In this document: positions 1 through 8,276 of the stretch, one piece after another
Layout: every line of letters starts with the position of its first letter
Position numbering within the stretch: the stretch's first letter is position 1
Assembly: GCA_038562555.1 (NCBI GenBank)
Contig: JBCFBK010000003.1
Coordinates: forward strand, 163,547-227,546
Length of the DNA: 64,000 nt
Source: JBCFBK01 sp038562555
GTDB lineage: Bacteria > Bacteroidota > Bacteroidia > Bacteroidales > Prolixibacteraceae
Direction: 5' to 3'
Program-made: the position numbers and the translations under genes
Notes under the pieces: model-generated
What the model was told of the DNA's origin: nothing
Database searches by the model: none
What the model saw: only the letters and a program-made list of their open reading frames with translations

Positions 1-32
1 GCTGATCTTTTTAATGCCCCGAAGGTTGCCGG

Positions 33-617
33 CTATAAATAACGCGGTACGTGTCGCTTGTAATCTGAATACTGGTCATTAAAATGTCCGGTCATGTATT
101 GTTCTTCACTTAAAATGATAAAGTGGTGTATTACCGTACAAAAAAACGCCGGTGCGGCAATCAGCATGCTCGGAACAAGCAAAAAGCAGGCAGTAAAAAA
201 GAACCAGAAACTGAGGTACATCGGGTTTCTGGTGATCCGGTATATACCTCCTGTCTTTATAACATGCGGGGAGTTCGGTAGCCCGACCCGGGTAAAGATA
301 CTCATCGTGAAATAGGCCGGAAGCAGGAATAAATTCCCGGCGAGCAGCAAGAGAACACTCATTAATTGCTGCACAGCCGGCACCTCGTTTTGAATAAGCC
401 ATGGGAACCAAAGGAAAAGGCCGGGTTTAAGGCTGGCGGCAAGCAAAACGGCAAACAAAACAGCTACGGTAATTTTTGCTGAAAAGAACAGCCAGGGAAC
501 AATGGCGGGTTTGCCCATGGCTCCCTGCCCGTTGCGAAAAAGCTGGTATCCGAGCAGCAGGGTCGAAAAAAGCGGGAAGGCACTCAGCAGGACTAGCGCA
601 AACCGGATCAGGTTCAT
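33..617 (-). CDS. ICMT/PEMT-like integral membrane methyltransferase family protein
   Basis: This 194-residue protein has about five hydrophobic segments. Its C-terminal half carries the signature of the isoprenylcysteine carboxyl methyltransferase / phospholipid methyltransferase fold: GIYRITRNPMYLSFW at about residues 124-138, then an EEQYM...YKRHVPRYL tail (the E-E and R-Y-L region that binds S-adenosylmethionine in the family). Bacterial members are usually of unknown substrate, so a small-molecule or lipid methyltransferase in the inner membrane is the most that can be said. Its ATG overlaps the stop of the upstream HMA gene (ATGA), so the two are probably translationally coupled. This pairing may point to a metal-related role, but that is inference. 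Confidence 0.75.
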   Translation of the reverse strand: MNLIRFALVLLSAFPLFSTLLLGYQLFRNGQGAMGKPAIVPWLFFSAKITVAVLFAVLLAASLKPGLFLWFPWLIQNEVPAVQQLMSVLLLLAGNLFLLPAYFTMSIFTRVGLPNSPHVIKTGGIYRITRNPMYLSFWFFFTACFLLVPSMLIAAPAFFCTVIHHFIILSEEQYMTGHFNDQYSDYKRHVPRYL

Positions 618-826
618 GAGACTCTGCCCTTAAACCGGTATCCAATGCTGTTTATCGCCTTTTCTACTTCCTGAAGATCAATGTTTTCTCCGGCTATCTT
701 CACCTCCGACTTATCCTTACTGGCTACCACTTCATCGACCCCTTCCAGCTTTAATAATGAACGGGTTACAGCGGCTTCACAATGGGAGCAGGTCATTCCT
801 TCAACTTTAATTGTTTCGATAGTCAT
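614..826 (-). CDS. Heavy-metal-associated (HMA) domain protein, CopZ-like
   Basis: The 70-residue protein is a single HMA domain with the ferredoxin-like fold. The metal-binding loop GMTCSHCEAAV (residues 10-20, Cys13 and Cys16 as the CxxC pair) is intact. The length matches free-standing copper chaperones. It binds a soft metal ion such as Cu(I) in the cytoplasm and hands it to a partner. No copper ATPase is visible in the window, so its client is unknown. It overlaps the following membrane methyltransferase-like gene by 4 bases, which indicates a two-gene operon. The leader is occupied by a repeat array (827-1000). Confidence 0.9.
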   Translation of the reverse strand: MTIETIKVEGMTCSHCEAAVTRSLLKLEGVDEVVASKDKSEVKIAGENIDLQEVEKAINSIGYRFKGRVS

Positions 827-1000
827 AGGGAAAAATGTAAATTGTTAAAACTCTCAAACTGTTAAAACTCTCAAATTGTAAAATTGTTTAAACCAAAATC
901 CGGAAACGGGAGAAGGGAGACCGGAAACGAGAAATATGGTTTCAAGCTTGCAGCAAAGCGCACAGGCTCACGACTCATGACTCGCTACTCATGGCTAACC
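827..1000. repeat. Mosaic word-repeat array between the nfeD-like gene and the HMA gene
   Basis: The gap contains at least four repeat types in series. There is a 17-bp direct repeat (841-857 and 858-874, unit core GTTAAAACTCTCAA, one mismatch) with a third partial copy to 890. There is CCGGAAACG at 900-908 and 921-929 (period 21). The words ATGGTTTCAAG (936-946), GCTTGCAGC (946-954) and AGCGCACAGG (957-966) follow. The last part is a GAGTC-type run (971-995) that enters the last codons of the nfeD-like gene. The words at 936-995 recur exactly at 5773-5791, 17641-17651, 20167-20176 and 24747-24758. Confidence 0.8.
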
Positions 1001-2409
1001 GCTTCCACATATAACTGGGCGGCTTCGACCCGGACGACGACAACTTCTGCATTCTTTTCGATCATTCCCCAAAGGGAAACAGCATCATAAATCCGGTTGT
1101 TGATCAGTACTTTTCCTGAGGGGCGCAAAATAGTATAGGCTGTTCCTGTTTTGCCTGTCAAAGCGGCAAGTGTCAGGTCGACGCCAACAAACCCCTCACT
1201 TTTCTCCTGTACGGAATACAATGAAAGGTGCCTGAATACTCCTGTTTCCGCTGAAAATAGTCTTTTGCTTAAAAAAAGGCTAAGCACGAACCCGGCAAAA
1301 ACGGCAACAATAACAGTTGTAAGAGCCTCGGTTATTTTTTCAGGATTTACTCCTTCAAAATCGAAGTTGATATTGTTGATCAGGCTCAGCACCAGGCCCG
1401 CAAAGCTCAGCACGATACCCGAAATGCCGGCTACTCCAAAACCGGGCAGCACAAAGATTTCGACCGCGATCAGGATCAGTCCCGCGATAAACAGCAGGAT
1501 TTCCCAGTGAGCTGCCAGTCCTTCCAGGTAAAGGGGAGCAAAATAGGCGGTAGCGGCAATTATGGCAACGATCAGCGGAAAGCCTATTCCCGGCGTTTGC
1601 AACTCAAAATACATACCTCCCAGGATGGCCATGATCAGGATACCCGAAACAACCGGATTAACCAGAAAGCCAATGATTTTTTCAAGAAAAGTAGGCTTAT
1701 ACTCAATAAGTTCATAATCGTCAATGCCGATGTGGTCGAGTACTTCCGGTATATTGGCGGCAATGCCTTCGCAGAAGCCGTATTTAACGGCTTCGCCGGG
1801 TGTCAGGGTAAGCACCTTGCCTGTATCGACAATCCCTTTAATATAAACACGTTCATCAACCATGGCTTCCGCGATCTTTGGATCGCGGAACCACTTGAAG
1901 ATGGTGTCGTTTGCGGTGATAACGGTGTCTGCGCCATGTGACTCGGCAGTTGCCCGCATAATAGACCGCATATACGACTGGTATTTGTCGGGCATCTGTT
2001 GTCCGGTCTGGTCGACCACGGTGGCTGCTCCGATCGAAGAGCCCTGGCGCATGTATATACTGTCGCAGGCAATGGAAATAAGAGCGCCTGCACTGGCCGC
2101 ATTATTGTCAATGAAGACATAAACAGGGATGCGGCAGCTTAGAATTTTTGTGCGGATCGAGTCGGCATCAAGAACAGTCCCGCCATAAGTATTCATATGG
2201 ATCAGAAAAACGTCGGCCTCCAGGCTGTCGGCTTCGGCAAATGCCTGGCGTGTTTTTCTCCATGTACCGGGCATAATGTTCTCCCGGATGTCGAATTTAT
2301 AGACCAGCGTCTTTTGTTTTTCTCCGGGCTGAGTGGCCGATTCCTGCGCAATGCAGGTAAACAACCAGATAAAAAAGAAAAAGATAGCAGGGATCGCGGC
2401 TCGTTTCAT
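985..2409 (-). CDS. NfeD/ClpP-class membrane serine protease
   Basis: This 474-residue protein starts with a signal peptide (cleavage near CIAQ-ES, residues 20-23). It continues with a ClpP/crotonase-like protease domain in which the NNAASAGALIS stretch (about residues 102-112) supplies the nucleophilic Ser, and a Lys in PDKYQSYMRS is the likely general base. A block of four to five membrane helices follows (about 245-390), and the protein ends in an NfeD OB-fold domain (about 405-470). This is the long form of the NfeD family (STOPP/1510-N type), which cleaves hydrophobic C-termini of membrane partners such as stomatins; no stomatin gene is adjacent. The last residues, EAVSHE, lie beyond the OB fold and are encoded by a repeat array (see findings). 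A TACCTTTG -7 element precedes the gene. Confidence 0.88.
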   Translation of the reverse strand: MKRAAIPAIFFFFIWLFTCIAQESATQPGEKQKTLVYKFDIRENIMPGTWRKTRQAFAEADSLEADVFLIHMNTYGGTVLDADSIRTKILSCRIPVYVFIDNNAASAGALISIACDSIYMRQGSSIGAATVVDQTGQQMPDKYQSYMRSIMRATAESHGADTVITANDTIFKWFRDPKIAEAMVDERVYIKGIVDTGKVLTLTPGEAVKYGFCEGIAANIPEVLDHIGIDDYELIEYKPTFLEKIIGFLVNPVVSGILIMAILGGMYFELQTPGIGFPLIVAIIAATAYFAPLYLEGLAAHWEILLFIAGLILIAVEIFVLPGFGVAGISGIVLSFAGLVLSLINNINFDFEGVNPEKITEALTTVIVAVFAGFVLSLFLSKRLFSAETGVFRHLSLYSVQEKSEGFVGVDLTLAALTGKTGTAYTILRPSGKVLINNRIYDAVSLWGMIEKNAEVVVVRVEAAQLYVEAVSHE

Positions 2410-2431
2410 GGTACTTGTTTTATTGGATATT

Positions 2432-2439
2432 CAAAGGTA
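2432..2439 (-). promoter_or_regulatory. Bacteroidota-type -7 element of the nfeD-like gene
   Basis: On the minus strand TACCTTTG matches the TAnnTTTG consensus exactly and sits 22 bases before the ATG. No TTTG -33 box is found at the usual 19-base spacing, so confidence is limited. On the plus strand TAACTTTA at 2523-2530 is a similar candidate for purB. Confidence 0.45.
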
Positions 2440-2550
2440 ATATTTTTCAGCTATTCCTGCGAGCCCATGGAGGCAGGCGGCGTCTCTGTTTTTCCGGTAA
2501 TGATCCGACTCAAAATATTTACTAACTTTACGGCTCCAAAATAAAAGACG

Positions 2551-3897
2551 ATGGACTTAAATTTACTTACTGCCATTTCACCGATTGATGGTCGCTACCG
2601 CTCTAAAACAGAAAATTTGCAATTTTATTTTTCAGAGTTTGCCCTGATTAAATACCGGGTCTTTGTGGAAATAGAATACTTTATTGCCTTATGTGAGCTT
2701 CCATTGCCGCAGTTGTCGGGTTTTGACCAAAGGCTGTTTGTTAACCTGAGGGAAATCGTTAAGATGTTTTCTGCAGAGGATGCCGGCCGGGTAAAAAAAA
2801 TTGAAAAAATCACCAATCACGACGTGAAAGCCGTCGAATATTTTCTGAAGGAGGAGTTTGACAAGCTTGGATTAACGGGGTATAAAGAATTCATCCATTT
2901 TGGACTCACTTCGCAGGACATTAACAATACGGCTGTGCCCTGTTCCATACAGGATGCGCTGAACAAGGAATATTATCCGGCTGTGGAAGAAATGCTTAAA
3001 AAACTGGAAGAACTGGCCGAAACGTGGAAAACGGTTCCGATGTTGGCAAAAACGCATGGTCAGCCGGCTTCTCCGACCAACCTGGGAAAGGAGATCAGGG
3101 TGTTCATTGAACGCGTCACGGAACAGTTGGAACAATTGAAAACGATTGCCTGTGATGCCAAGTTCGGAGGGGCGACCGGTAATTTCAATGCACACCACGT
3201 GGCCTATCCGGAGATCAACTGGCAGCAGTTTGCCAATCGGTTCCTGAGAGATCACCTGCACCTGAAACGTTCGCAATATACCACCCAGATAACCCATTAC
3301 GATAATCATTCAGCCATTTTTGACGCACTGAAACGCATTAACCAGGTGATACTGGATCTTGACCGGGACATGTGGACCTATGTTTCGATGGAGTATTTCA
3401 AACAGAAGATTAAAGAGGGCGAAATAGGATCTTCGGCTATGCCCCACAAGGTAAACCCGATCGATTTTGAAAATTCGGAAGGAAATATCGGGCTGGCCAA
3501 TGCCTTGTTTGAGCACCTCTCGGCAAAACTTCCCATTTCCCGTTTGCAGCGTGACCTTACCGATTCGACCGTTATCCGGAATATTGGTGTTCCGTTTGGC
3601 CATACACTGATTGCCATCAGTTCGACCATGAAGGGTCTTGGTAAGCTGATCATCAATCAGGCTGCCATTGACGCAGATCTTGAAAAGAACTGGGTGGTTG
3701 TGGCTGAAGCCATTCAAACTATACTGAGGCGGGAAGCCTATCCTCATCCATACGAAGCTTTGTTGAACCTGACAAGAACAAACAAAGCGATTAACAAGGA
3801 GGTGATCCACCAGTTTATTGATACGCTGAATGTCAGGGATGAACTGAAGGAGGAATTGAAGCAGATTTCTCCCCGTAATTACACCGGCATTTTTTAG
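2551..3897 (+). CDS. purB: Adenylosuccinate lyase
   Basis: The 448-residue enzyme belongs to the fumarase/aspartase superfamily. It catalyses two beta-eliminations in purine synthesis: SAICAR to AICAR plus fumarate, and adenylosuccinate to AMP plus fumarate. The superfamily signature GSSAMPHKVNP is at residues 293-303, and its Ser is the catalytic base on the mobile loop. The THGQPASPTNLGKE stretch (168-181) supplies the conserved His, and HFGLTSQDINNT (116-127) binds substrate. The length is that of the E. coli-type PurB. The gene is followed after 26 bases by an ABC exporter on the same strand. The leader has a TAACTTTA -7-like element. Confidence 0.96.
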   Translation: MDLNLLTAISPIDGRYRSKTENLQFYFSEFALIKYRVFVEIEYFIALCELPLPQLSGFDQRLFVNLREIVKMFSAEDAGRVKKIEKITNHDVKAVEYFLKEEFDKLGLTGYKEFIHFGLTSQDINNTAVPCSIQDALNKEYYPAVEEMLKKLEELAETWKTVPMLAKTHGQPASPTNLGKEIRVFIERVTEQLEQLKTIACDAKFGGATGNFNAHHVAYPEINWQQFANRFLRDHLHLKRSQYTTQITHYDNHSAIFDALKRINQVILDLDRDMWTYVSMEYFKQKIKEGEIGSSAMPHKVNPIDFENSEGNIGLANALFEHLSAKLPISRLQRDLTDSTVIRNIGVPFGHTLIAISSTMKGLGKLIINQAAIDADLEKNWVVVAEAIQTILRREAYPHPYEALLNLTRTNKAINKEVIHQFIDTLNVRDELKEELKQISPRNYTGIF

Positions 3898-3923
3898 TGA
3901 CATGATCGTTTAAATTTATTCGG

Positions 3924-5747
3924 GTGAAGGATATAATCAGATTACTTCGAAGAGTACTGCCTTCTTATAAAGGTAAAGTCGGGTTAAACTTTTTATTCAA
4001 TTTGCTTGCAGCCGTCTTTGGCGCTTTTTCCTTTGGATTGCTGGCACCTGTGCTGGGTATCCTGTTTAATACCGAAGAGGAAGTCCGGGAGTTACTGCCC
4101 TGGGAATTTTCCATTGATACGCTCAAAAATAACGCTTCCTACCTGATTACCTGGATTAAGGACACCCGGGGAGAATCGGCGGCATTGATCTATATCGGTA
4201 TGTTTATCGTCCTGATGGTTTTGCTGAAGACGGGATTCACCTACCTGGCCAGTTATGTGATGATCGCTATCCGGAACGGGGTGGTGCGTGATATCAGAAG
4301 CAAAATATACCGGAAAATGATTTCTCTTCCCCTCGGTTTTTTCAATGACGAACGCAAAGGCGATATTATGGCGCGTATGACCGGCGATGTGCAGGAAATT
4401 GAAAATTCGGTGATGAACTCACTCGATATGCTGTTCAAGAACCCGATCCTGATCATGATATCGCTGGTGTACATGATTTATGCCAGTTGGTCGCTTACCC
4501 TGTTTGTTTTCGTTATGTTGCCCCTGGCAGGTTTTTTAATTGGCCGGATTGGCAAGAGCCTGAAAAAGCAGTCAAGAAGAGGCCAGAGCAAGCAGGGTGA
4601 ATTACTCTCGATGATCGATGAAGATATTTCCGGTTTGCGTATAATCAAGGCGTTCACGGCCGAAGAGAAAGCAATTGAACGTTTTGAGCGGGAAAATGAA
4701 AACTACCGGCTGATCATGAACAGGCTGATGAGCCGTTATTTTCTGGCGCATCCGGTGAGTGAATTTTTAGGGACCGCTTTAATTGTCATGGTTCTTTGGT
4801 ATGGCGGTAACCTGATCCTCCGTGGAGATGCCGGGGCGCTGACGCCGCAGGAATTTATGGTTTACCTGGTTTTCTTTTATAACATCATCAATCCGGCAAA
4901 AGCATTTTCAACCGCCCTTTACAGTGTGGAGAAAGGACTTGCTTCGATGGAACGTATCGATATGATACTTGATCAGGAAAACAAGATTACCGAAGCTGAG
5001 CATGCGTTGCCGAAGCCGGAGTTCAACCACAGCATCGAATACCGCGATGTCAGCTTCAGCTATGGAACAGAAACGGTACTTGACCGGATCGGACTGACCG
5101 TACAAAAGGGACAAACGGTGGCCTTCGTAGGGAAATCAGGATCAGGAAAGACCACCCTGGTTGACCTTCTGCCGCGTTTCTGGGATGTGACCGATGGGAG
5201 CATATGCATTGACGGCGAGGATATCCGCGCCATCAGGCTTCACGACCTGAGAAACCTGATGGGAAACGTCAATCAGGAACCGATTCTGTTCAATGACACC
5301 TTTTTTAACAACATTGCTTTTGGTGTGAAACATGCCACGGAGGAAGAGGTGATTGCCGCTGCGAAAATCGCCAATGCCCATGACTTTATTATAGCCACAC
5401 CGAACGGATATCAAACCAATATTGGTGACCGTGGCGACAAGCTTTCGGGCGGACAAAAACAGCGGCTCTCCATCGCCCGCGCAATCCTCAAGAATCCGCC
5501 CATCCTGATCCTGGATGAGGCCACCTCGGCTTTGGACACCGAATCGGAAAAGCTGGTTCAGAGCGCCCTTGAGAACCTGATGAAAAACCGGACATCGCTG
5601 GTTATTGCCCATCGGCTTTCCACAATCAAAAATGCGGATGTCATTTTTGTGCTCGATGAAGGGAGGATTGTGGAAAAGGGTACGCATGATGAACTCATTG
5701 TCTTGGGAGGCGTTTATTTTAAACTGCATAAGATGCAGGTGTTTTGA
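3924..5747 (+). CDS. ABC transporter, fused permease and ATPase (MsbA/lipid-exporter type)
   Basis: The 607-residue half-transporter starts at GTG, giving MKDIIRLLRRVLPSYKGK, a typical N-terminus for this group. Six membrane helices lie in residues 1-330 and the nucleotide-binding domain in 365-600. Walker A (GKSGSGKTT) is at about residue 402, the signature LSGGQKQR at about 506 and Walker B (ILILDEATSALD) at about 526, followed by the H-loop in IAHRLST. It would act as a homodimer that flips a lipid or hydrophobic compound across the inner membrane. MsbA is the nearest well-known relative, but the substrate cannot be read from sequence. Its stop codon overlaps the first word of a repeat array. 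Confidence 0.9.
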   Translation: MKDIIRLLRRVLPSYKGKVGLNFLFNLLAAVFGAFSFGLLAPVLGILFNTEEEVRELLPWEFSIDTLKNNASYLITWIKDTRGESAALIYIGMFIVLMVLLKTGFTYLASYVMIAIRNGVVRDIRSKIYRKMISLPLGFFNDERKGDIMARMTGDVQEIENSVMNSLDMLFKNPILIMISLVYMIYASWSLTLFVFVMLPLAGFLIGRIGKSLKKQSRRGQSKQGELLSMIDEDISGLRIIKAFTAEEKAIERFERENENYRLIMNRLMSRYFLAHPVSEFLGTALIVMVLWYGGNLILRGDAGALTPQEFMVYLVFFYNIINPAKAFSTALYSVEKGLASMERIDMILDQENKITEAEHALPKPEFNHSIEYRDVSFSYGTETVLDRIGLTVQKGQTVAFVGKSGSGKTTLVDLLPRFWDVTDGSICIDGEDIRAIRLHDLRNLMGNVNQEPILFNDTFFNNIAFGVKHATEEEVIAAAKIANAHDFIIATPNGYQTNIGDRGDKLSGGQKQRLSIARAILKNPPILILDEATSALDTESEKLVQSALENLMKNRTSLVIAHRLSTIKNADVIFVLDEGRIVEKGTHDELIVLGGVYFKLHKMQVF

Positions 5748-5797
5748 GCATAGAGTGGAGCGCTGGGAGCATAGCGCACAGGGCTTGCAGCTTGAAC
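5746..5797. repeat. Word-repeat array between the ABC exporter and the esterase
   Basis: GAGCATA occurs at 5746-5752 (sharing the GA of the exporter's TGA stop) and again at 5767-5773, a period of 21. AGCGCACAGG (5773-5782) and GCTTGCAGC (5783-5791) then follow. Both of these words also occur next to each other, in the opposite order, at 946-966. The array fills most of the gap up to the next start codon. Confidence 0.65.
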
Positions 5798-5816
5798 TTT
5801 CAAAAAAAATACAACG

Positions 5817-6644
5817 ATGAGAATAAAGAGTATCGTAATTAGATGTCTGATCATCTTTTTTGTAGCTACCGGGCAGTCGATGGCTCAGGAGGCCGTAACA
5901 TACCAGACCCGTGATAATCTCTTATACAGGGAAGCTAAGGATTTGACGGAATATATGCAGGAGCGCTGCCGGCTGGATATTTATTACCCGGAAAATAAGC
6001 CCGGGTTTACTACGATCGTTTGGTTTCACGGTGGCGGGATTACCGGGGGTGAGAAATTTACACCGGAACAATGGAAGGAGAAAGGACTGGCTGTTGTGGC
6101 CGTCAATTACCGCCTGAGCCCGAAGGTAAAATGCCCGGAGTATCTGATGGACGCTGCCGCTGCCGTGGCCTGGGTGTTTAATCATATTGAAGAATTTGGG
6201 GGATCACGTAGCCGTATTGTTGTTTCAGGTCATTCGGCCGGAGGCTATCTGACCAGCATGATTGGTATGGACAAGAAATACCTGAAGGCCTTTGGAATTG
6301 ACGCCTGTGAAATTGCTGCCCTGATGCCCTTCAGCGGGCATACCATCACGCATATGACCATCAGAAGCGAACGCGGAATTAAGGACACGCAGCCGGTGGT
6401 TGATGAATTCGCCCCGCTTTTTTTCGTCGGCCCAGAGGTTCCTCCGCTGTATCTGATCACAGGCGACCGTGAACTGGAAATGCTCGGACGTTATGAGGAG
6501 AATGCATACCTGTGGAGGATGATGAAAGTGGCCGGACACCAGCATACTGATCTATATGAACTGGACGGGTTTGACCATGGCGCAATGGCTGTTCCGGGTT
6601 ATGAGTTGACCTTGCGCCTCCTGAAAAAAATGAAACTGCTCTGA
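5817..6644 (+). CDS. Secreted alpha/beta-hydrolase, esterase/lipase family (HGGG type)
   Basis: The 275-residue protein has a signal peptide (residues 1-23, cleavage after SMAQ). Its fold is that of the carboxylesterase / hormone-sensitive-lipase group: oxyanion-hole motif HGGG at 71-74, nucleophile elbow GHSAGG with Ser140, and probable Asp217 (TGDREL) and His254 (FDHG) completing the triad. It would hydrolyse carboxylic esters in the periplasm. Similar enzymes deacetylate or de-esterify glycans in Bacteroidota, but nothing nearby ties this one to a glycan. It stands alone on this strand and is followed by a very strong hairpin. Confidence 0.85.
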   Translation: MRIKSIVIRCLIIFFVATGQSMAQEAVTYQTRDNLLYREAKDLTEYMQERCRLDIYYPENKPGFTTIVWFHGGGITGGEKFTPEQWKEKGLAVVAVNYRLSPKVKCPEYLMDAAAAVAWVFNHIEEFGGSRSRIVVSGHSAGGYLTSMIGMDKKYLKAFGIDACEIAALMPFSGHTITHMTIRSERGIKDTQPVVDEFAPLFFVGPEVPPLYLITGDRELEMLGRYEENAYLWRMMKVAGHQHTDLYELDGFDHGAMAVPGYELTLRLLKKMKLL

Positions 6645-6664
6645 AACAACGGGTCCGTAAATAA

Positions 6665-6711
6665 CATTGCGGGGAAAACAAAAGAAACTCCTTTTTGTTT
6701 TCCCCGCAATG
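6665..6711. terminator. Perfect 19-bp hairpin, probable bidirectional terminator
   Basis: The arms 6665-6683 and 6693-6711 pair over 19 bp without mismatch, with a 9-base loop. The outer half of the stem is GC-rich (CATTGCGGGG) and the inner half is A/T-rich. It lies 20 bases after the esterase stop and 28 bases from the end of the opposite-strand reading frame at 6739. Its symmetry would serve convergent transcripts. Confidence 0.75.
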
Positions 6712-6738
6712 CCGTTTAACAAGATCATTCAGTCAGGC

Positions 6739-6987
6739 TTATTGCCTGGCCTTTAAAGTATTGTCACTTTTTTTCTCTGTGATTTCCCAGTCGACAATAT
6801 AGCCAAACCGGTCGCCTGCACAATGAATACCTTTGTTATCTGAGTAGGGTTTATAAAGTGTATTTGCATTATGCAGATAATGAACAGGAGGCAGATGCTT
6901 CAGATCATTTTGTAATTCAATCGGTCTTTTCATCTCAACTATCAGTTTTTCGGTTATCAGTATTACATCCGAAACATTCGGATCCAA
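6739..6987 (-). pseudogene. Unrecognised 82-codon frame, possibly a gene remnant
   Basis: The frame stays open from 7038 to 6739 (about 100 codons), but it has no ATG near its 5' end. The first plausible start is a TTG at 6987, and an internal ATG at 6933 would leave only 64 residues. The product is hydrophilic, has no signal peptide or membrane segment, and matches no family I recognise. Flanking bases are A/T-rich, and a GATCGTCCG direct repeat (7008-7016, 7022-7030) lies in its 5' part. It may be the 3' remnant of a decayed gene or chance coding. No function is proposed. Confidence 0.25.
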
Positions 6988-7210
6988 CGCAGTATACTCA
7001 CAAAGCAGATCGTCCGTAAAGGATCGTCCGGAGAGTTTTCAATAAAGAGAAATAAGAACACATCCCTTTTCAGGTAAAATTCTTTTACGGGAGACAAAAG
7101 AAAATGTTATACCAAACAGGAAAAAAGATTAAAATGTTAAACGGCAAAGCCATACACCTGGTACAATACCTGCCGGTGAGTTGCTCCGCGAAGACACGAA
7201 TGCGATCTCT

Positions 7211-7945
7211 TTAGTCTTCGTCATTCCATCCACTGGCGAGAATATCGGCAATGTGTACCGGCTTGATTGGCAAATGGTGTTTGTTGATGTATCCTTCAAT
7301 ATTCATCAGGCACGAAGCCTCTGTTGAAATGATATATGCTGCGCCGCTCTTCAGTGCGTTTTCTACTTTTTGCTCGGTCATAGCCGATGAAATTGAATGG
7401 AACTTCGCTGAGAAGGTGCCGCCAAAACCGCAGCAGGTTTCGCTGTCCTCCAATTCGACCAGTTCAAGCCCTTCCACTTTCGACAGCAGTAGCCTGGGTT
7501 CTCTTTTAATTCCATATTCCCGTAAGGCCGAACAGGCATCATGGTAGCAAACCTTGTGCGGGAATTTTGCCCCGAAATCGGTAAACTGTATTTTGTTGAC
7601 CAGGAAATCCGTCAATTCATAAAGCCGGTCTTTTAACTGGAGGTACGACTCAAATTCCAGATCTTCCGTTTTAAAAAGATGTTGGTAATAATTCCGGATA
7701 AAGCCGGTGCAGGATGCTGAAGGGCTGACAATGAGATTGTCGCCCGGAAAATCACCGATGAATTTCTTCGCCAGATTCCGGGTCTCTTTCCAGTACCCGC
7801 TGTTATAAGAAGGCTGGCCGCAACAGGTCTGCTCCGGATTATAATTTGCTGTGACTCCGGCCTTCTTCAGTATTTTAATCACATTAAACGCCGTTTGCGG
7901 ATAGAGCTGATCAATAAAACAGGGAATAAACAGATCGATGGTCAT
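7211..7945 (-). CDS. LutA/GlpC-type (Fe-S)-binding protein with two CCG domains
   Basis: The 244-residue protein contains two cysteine-rich CCG domains. The first has TCCGQPSYNSG (about residues 38-48); the second has CYHDACSALREYG (about 138-150) and ETCCGFGGTF (about 173-182). This is the architecture of LutA (YkgE), one of three proteins that oxidise L-lactate to pyruvate, and of electron-transfer subunits in heterodisulfide reductases. LutB and LutC are not next to it, so the partner is unknown. The ATG at 7945 was chosen because MTIDLFIPCF is the usual family start; the frame stays open upstream only by reading through the tRNA. Confidence 0.85.
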   Translation of the reverse strand: MTIDLFIPCFIDQLYPQTAFNVIKILKKAGVTANYNPEQTCCGQPSYNSGYWKETRNLAKKFIGDFPGDNLIVSPSASCTGFIRNYYQHLFKTEDLEFESYLQLKDRLYELTDFLVNKIQFTDFGAKFPHKVCYHDACSALREYGIKREPRLLLSKVEGLELVELEDSETCCGFGGTFSAKFHSISSAMTEQKVENALKSGAAYIISTEASCLMNIEGYINKHHLPIKPVHIADILASGWNDED

Positions 7946-8065
7946 CTTTTCCAAAATTTTTGTAAATATAAGTGATTTTAGTTCATTGATCAGAATGCTG
8001 TTTCTCAATTTTTTGATCATTTCGTCGGGTGAATGACAAAGCGTGATTTTGAGTCCGGACAAAGT

Positions 8066-8092
8066 AAAAAAGCTGTTCATTGAACAGCTTTT
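8066..8092 (-). terminator. Terminator of the tRNA-Trp transcript
   Basis: AAAAGCTGTTCA and its complement flank a single base. On the minus strand the stem is followed by T-rich sequence. It starts directly after the tRNA 3' end, so the tRNA is probably a single-gene transcript. Confidence 0.8.
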
Positions 8093-8093
8093 G

Positions 8094-8166
8094 CACGGGA
8101 GGAGCGACTCGAACGCCCGACACCTGGTTTTGGAGACCAGTGCTCTACCAACTGAGCTACACCCGT
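8094..8166 (-). tRNA. trnW: tRNA-Trp (anticodon CCA)
   Basis: The 73-base cloverleaf has a 7-base acceptor ACGGGTG, a D-arm GCTC...GAGC, an anticodon arm CTGGT-CTCCAAA-ACCAG with anticodon CCA, a 5-base variable loop and a T-arm GGGCG-TTCGAGT-CGCTC. The discriminator is G and the CCA tail is not encoded. The acceptor stem has one U-U mismatch at pair 6-67, and the T stem has one G-U pair. A hairpin terminator follows at once. Confidence 0.95.
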
Positions 8167-8276
8167 TTTTTAACGCGATGCAAATATAGTAATAAGTTAT
8201 AAAATACCTAAAAAAAAGTGCAAAATGGTTCACTTTTGAAACACTAAACGCTGACAACCGGCACCATCCTGTCTTC

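Noticed and set aside
3310..3903. 197-codon frame antisense to purB
   Set aside because: It lies inside a clear housekeeping gene, shows no family features, and follows from the codon pattern of the sense strand.
5605..5820. 71-codon frame spanning the end of the ABC exporter and the repeat array
   Set aside because: Out-of-frame shadow of the exporter gene that runs into non-coding repeats.
7946..8257. N-terminal extension of the LutA-like protein to 348 residues
   Set aside because: The extension is a read-through of the tRNA-Trp gene and its terminator; the family N-terminus starts at 7945.
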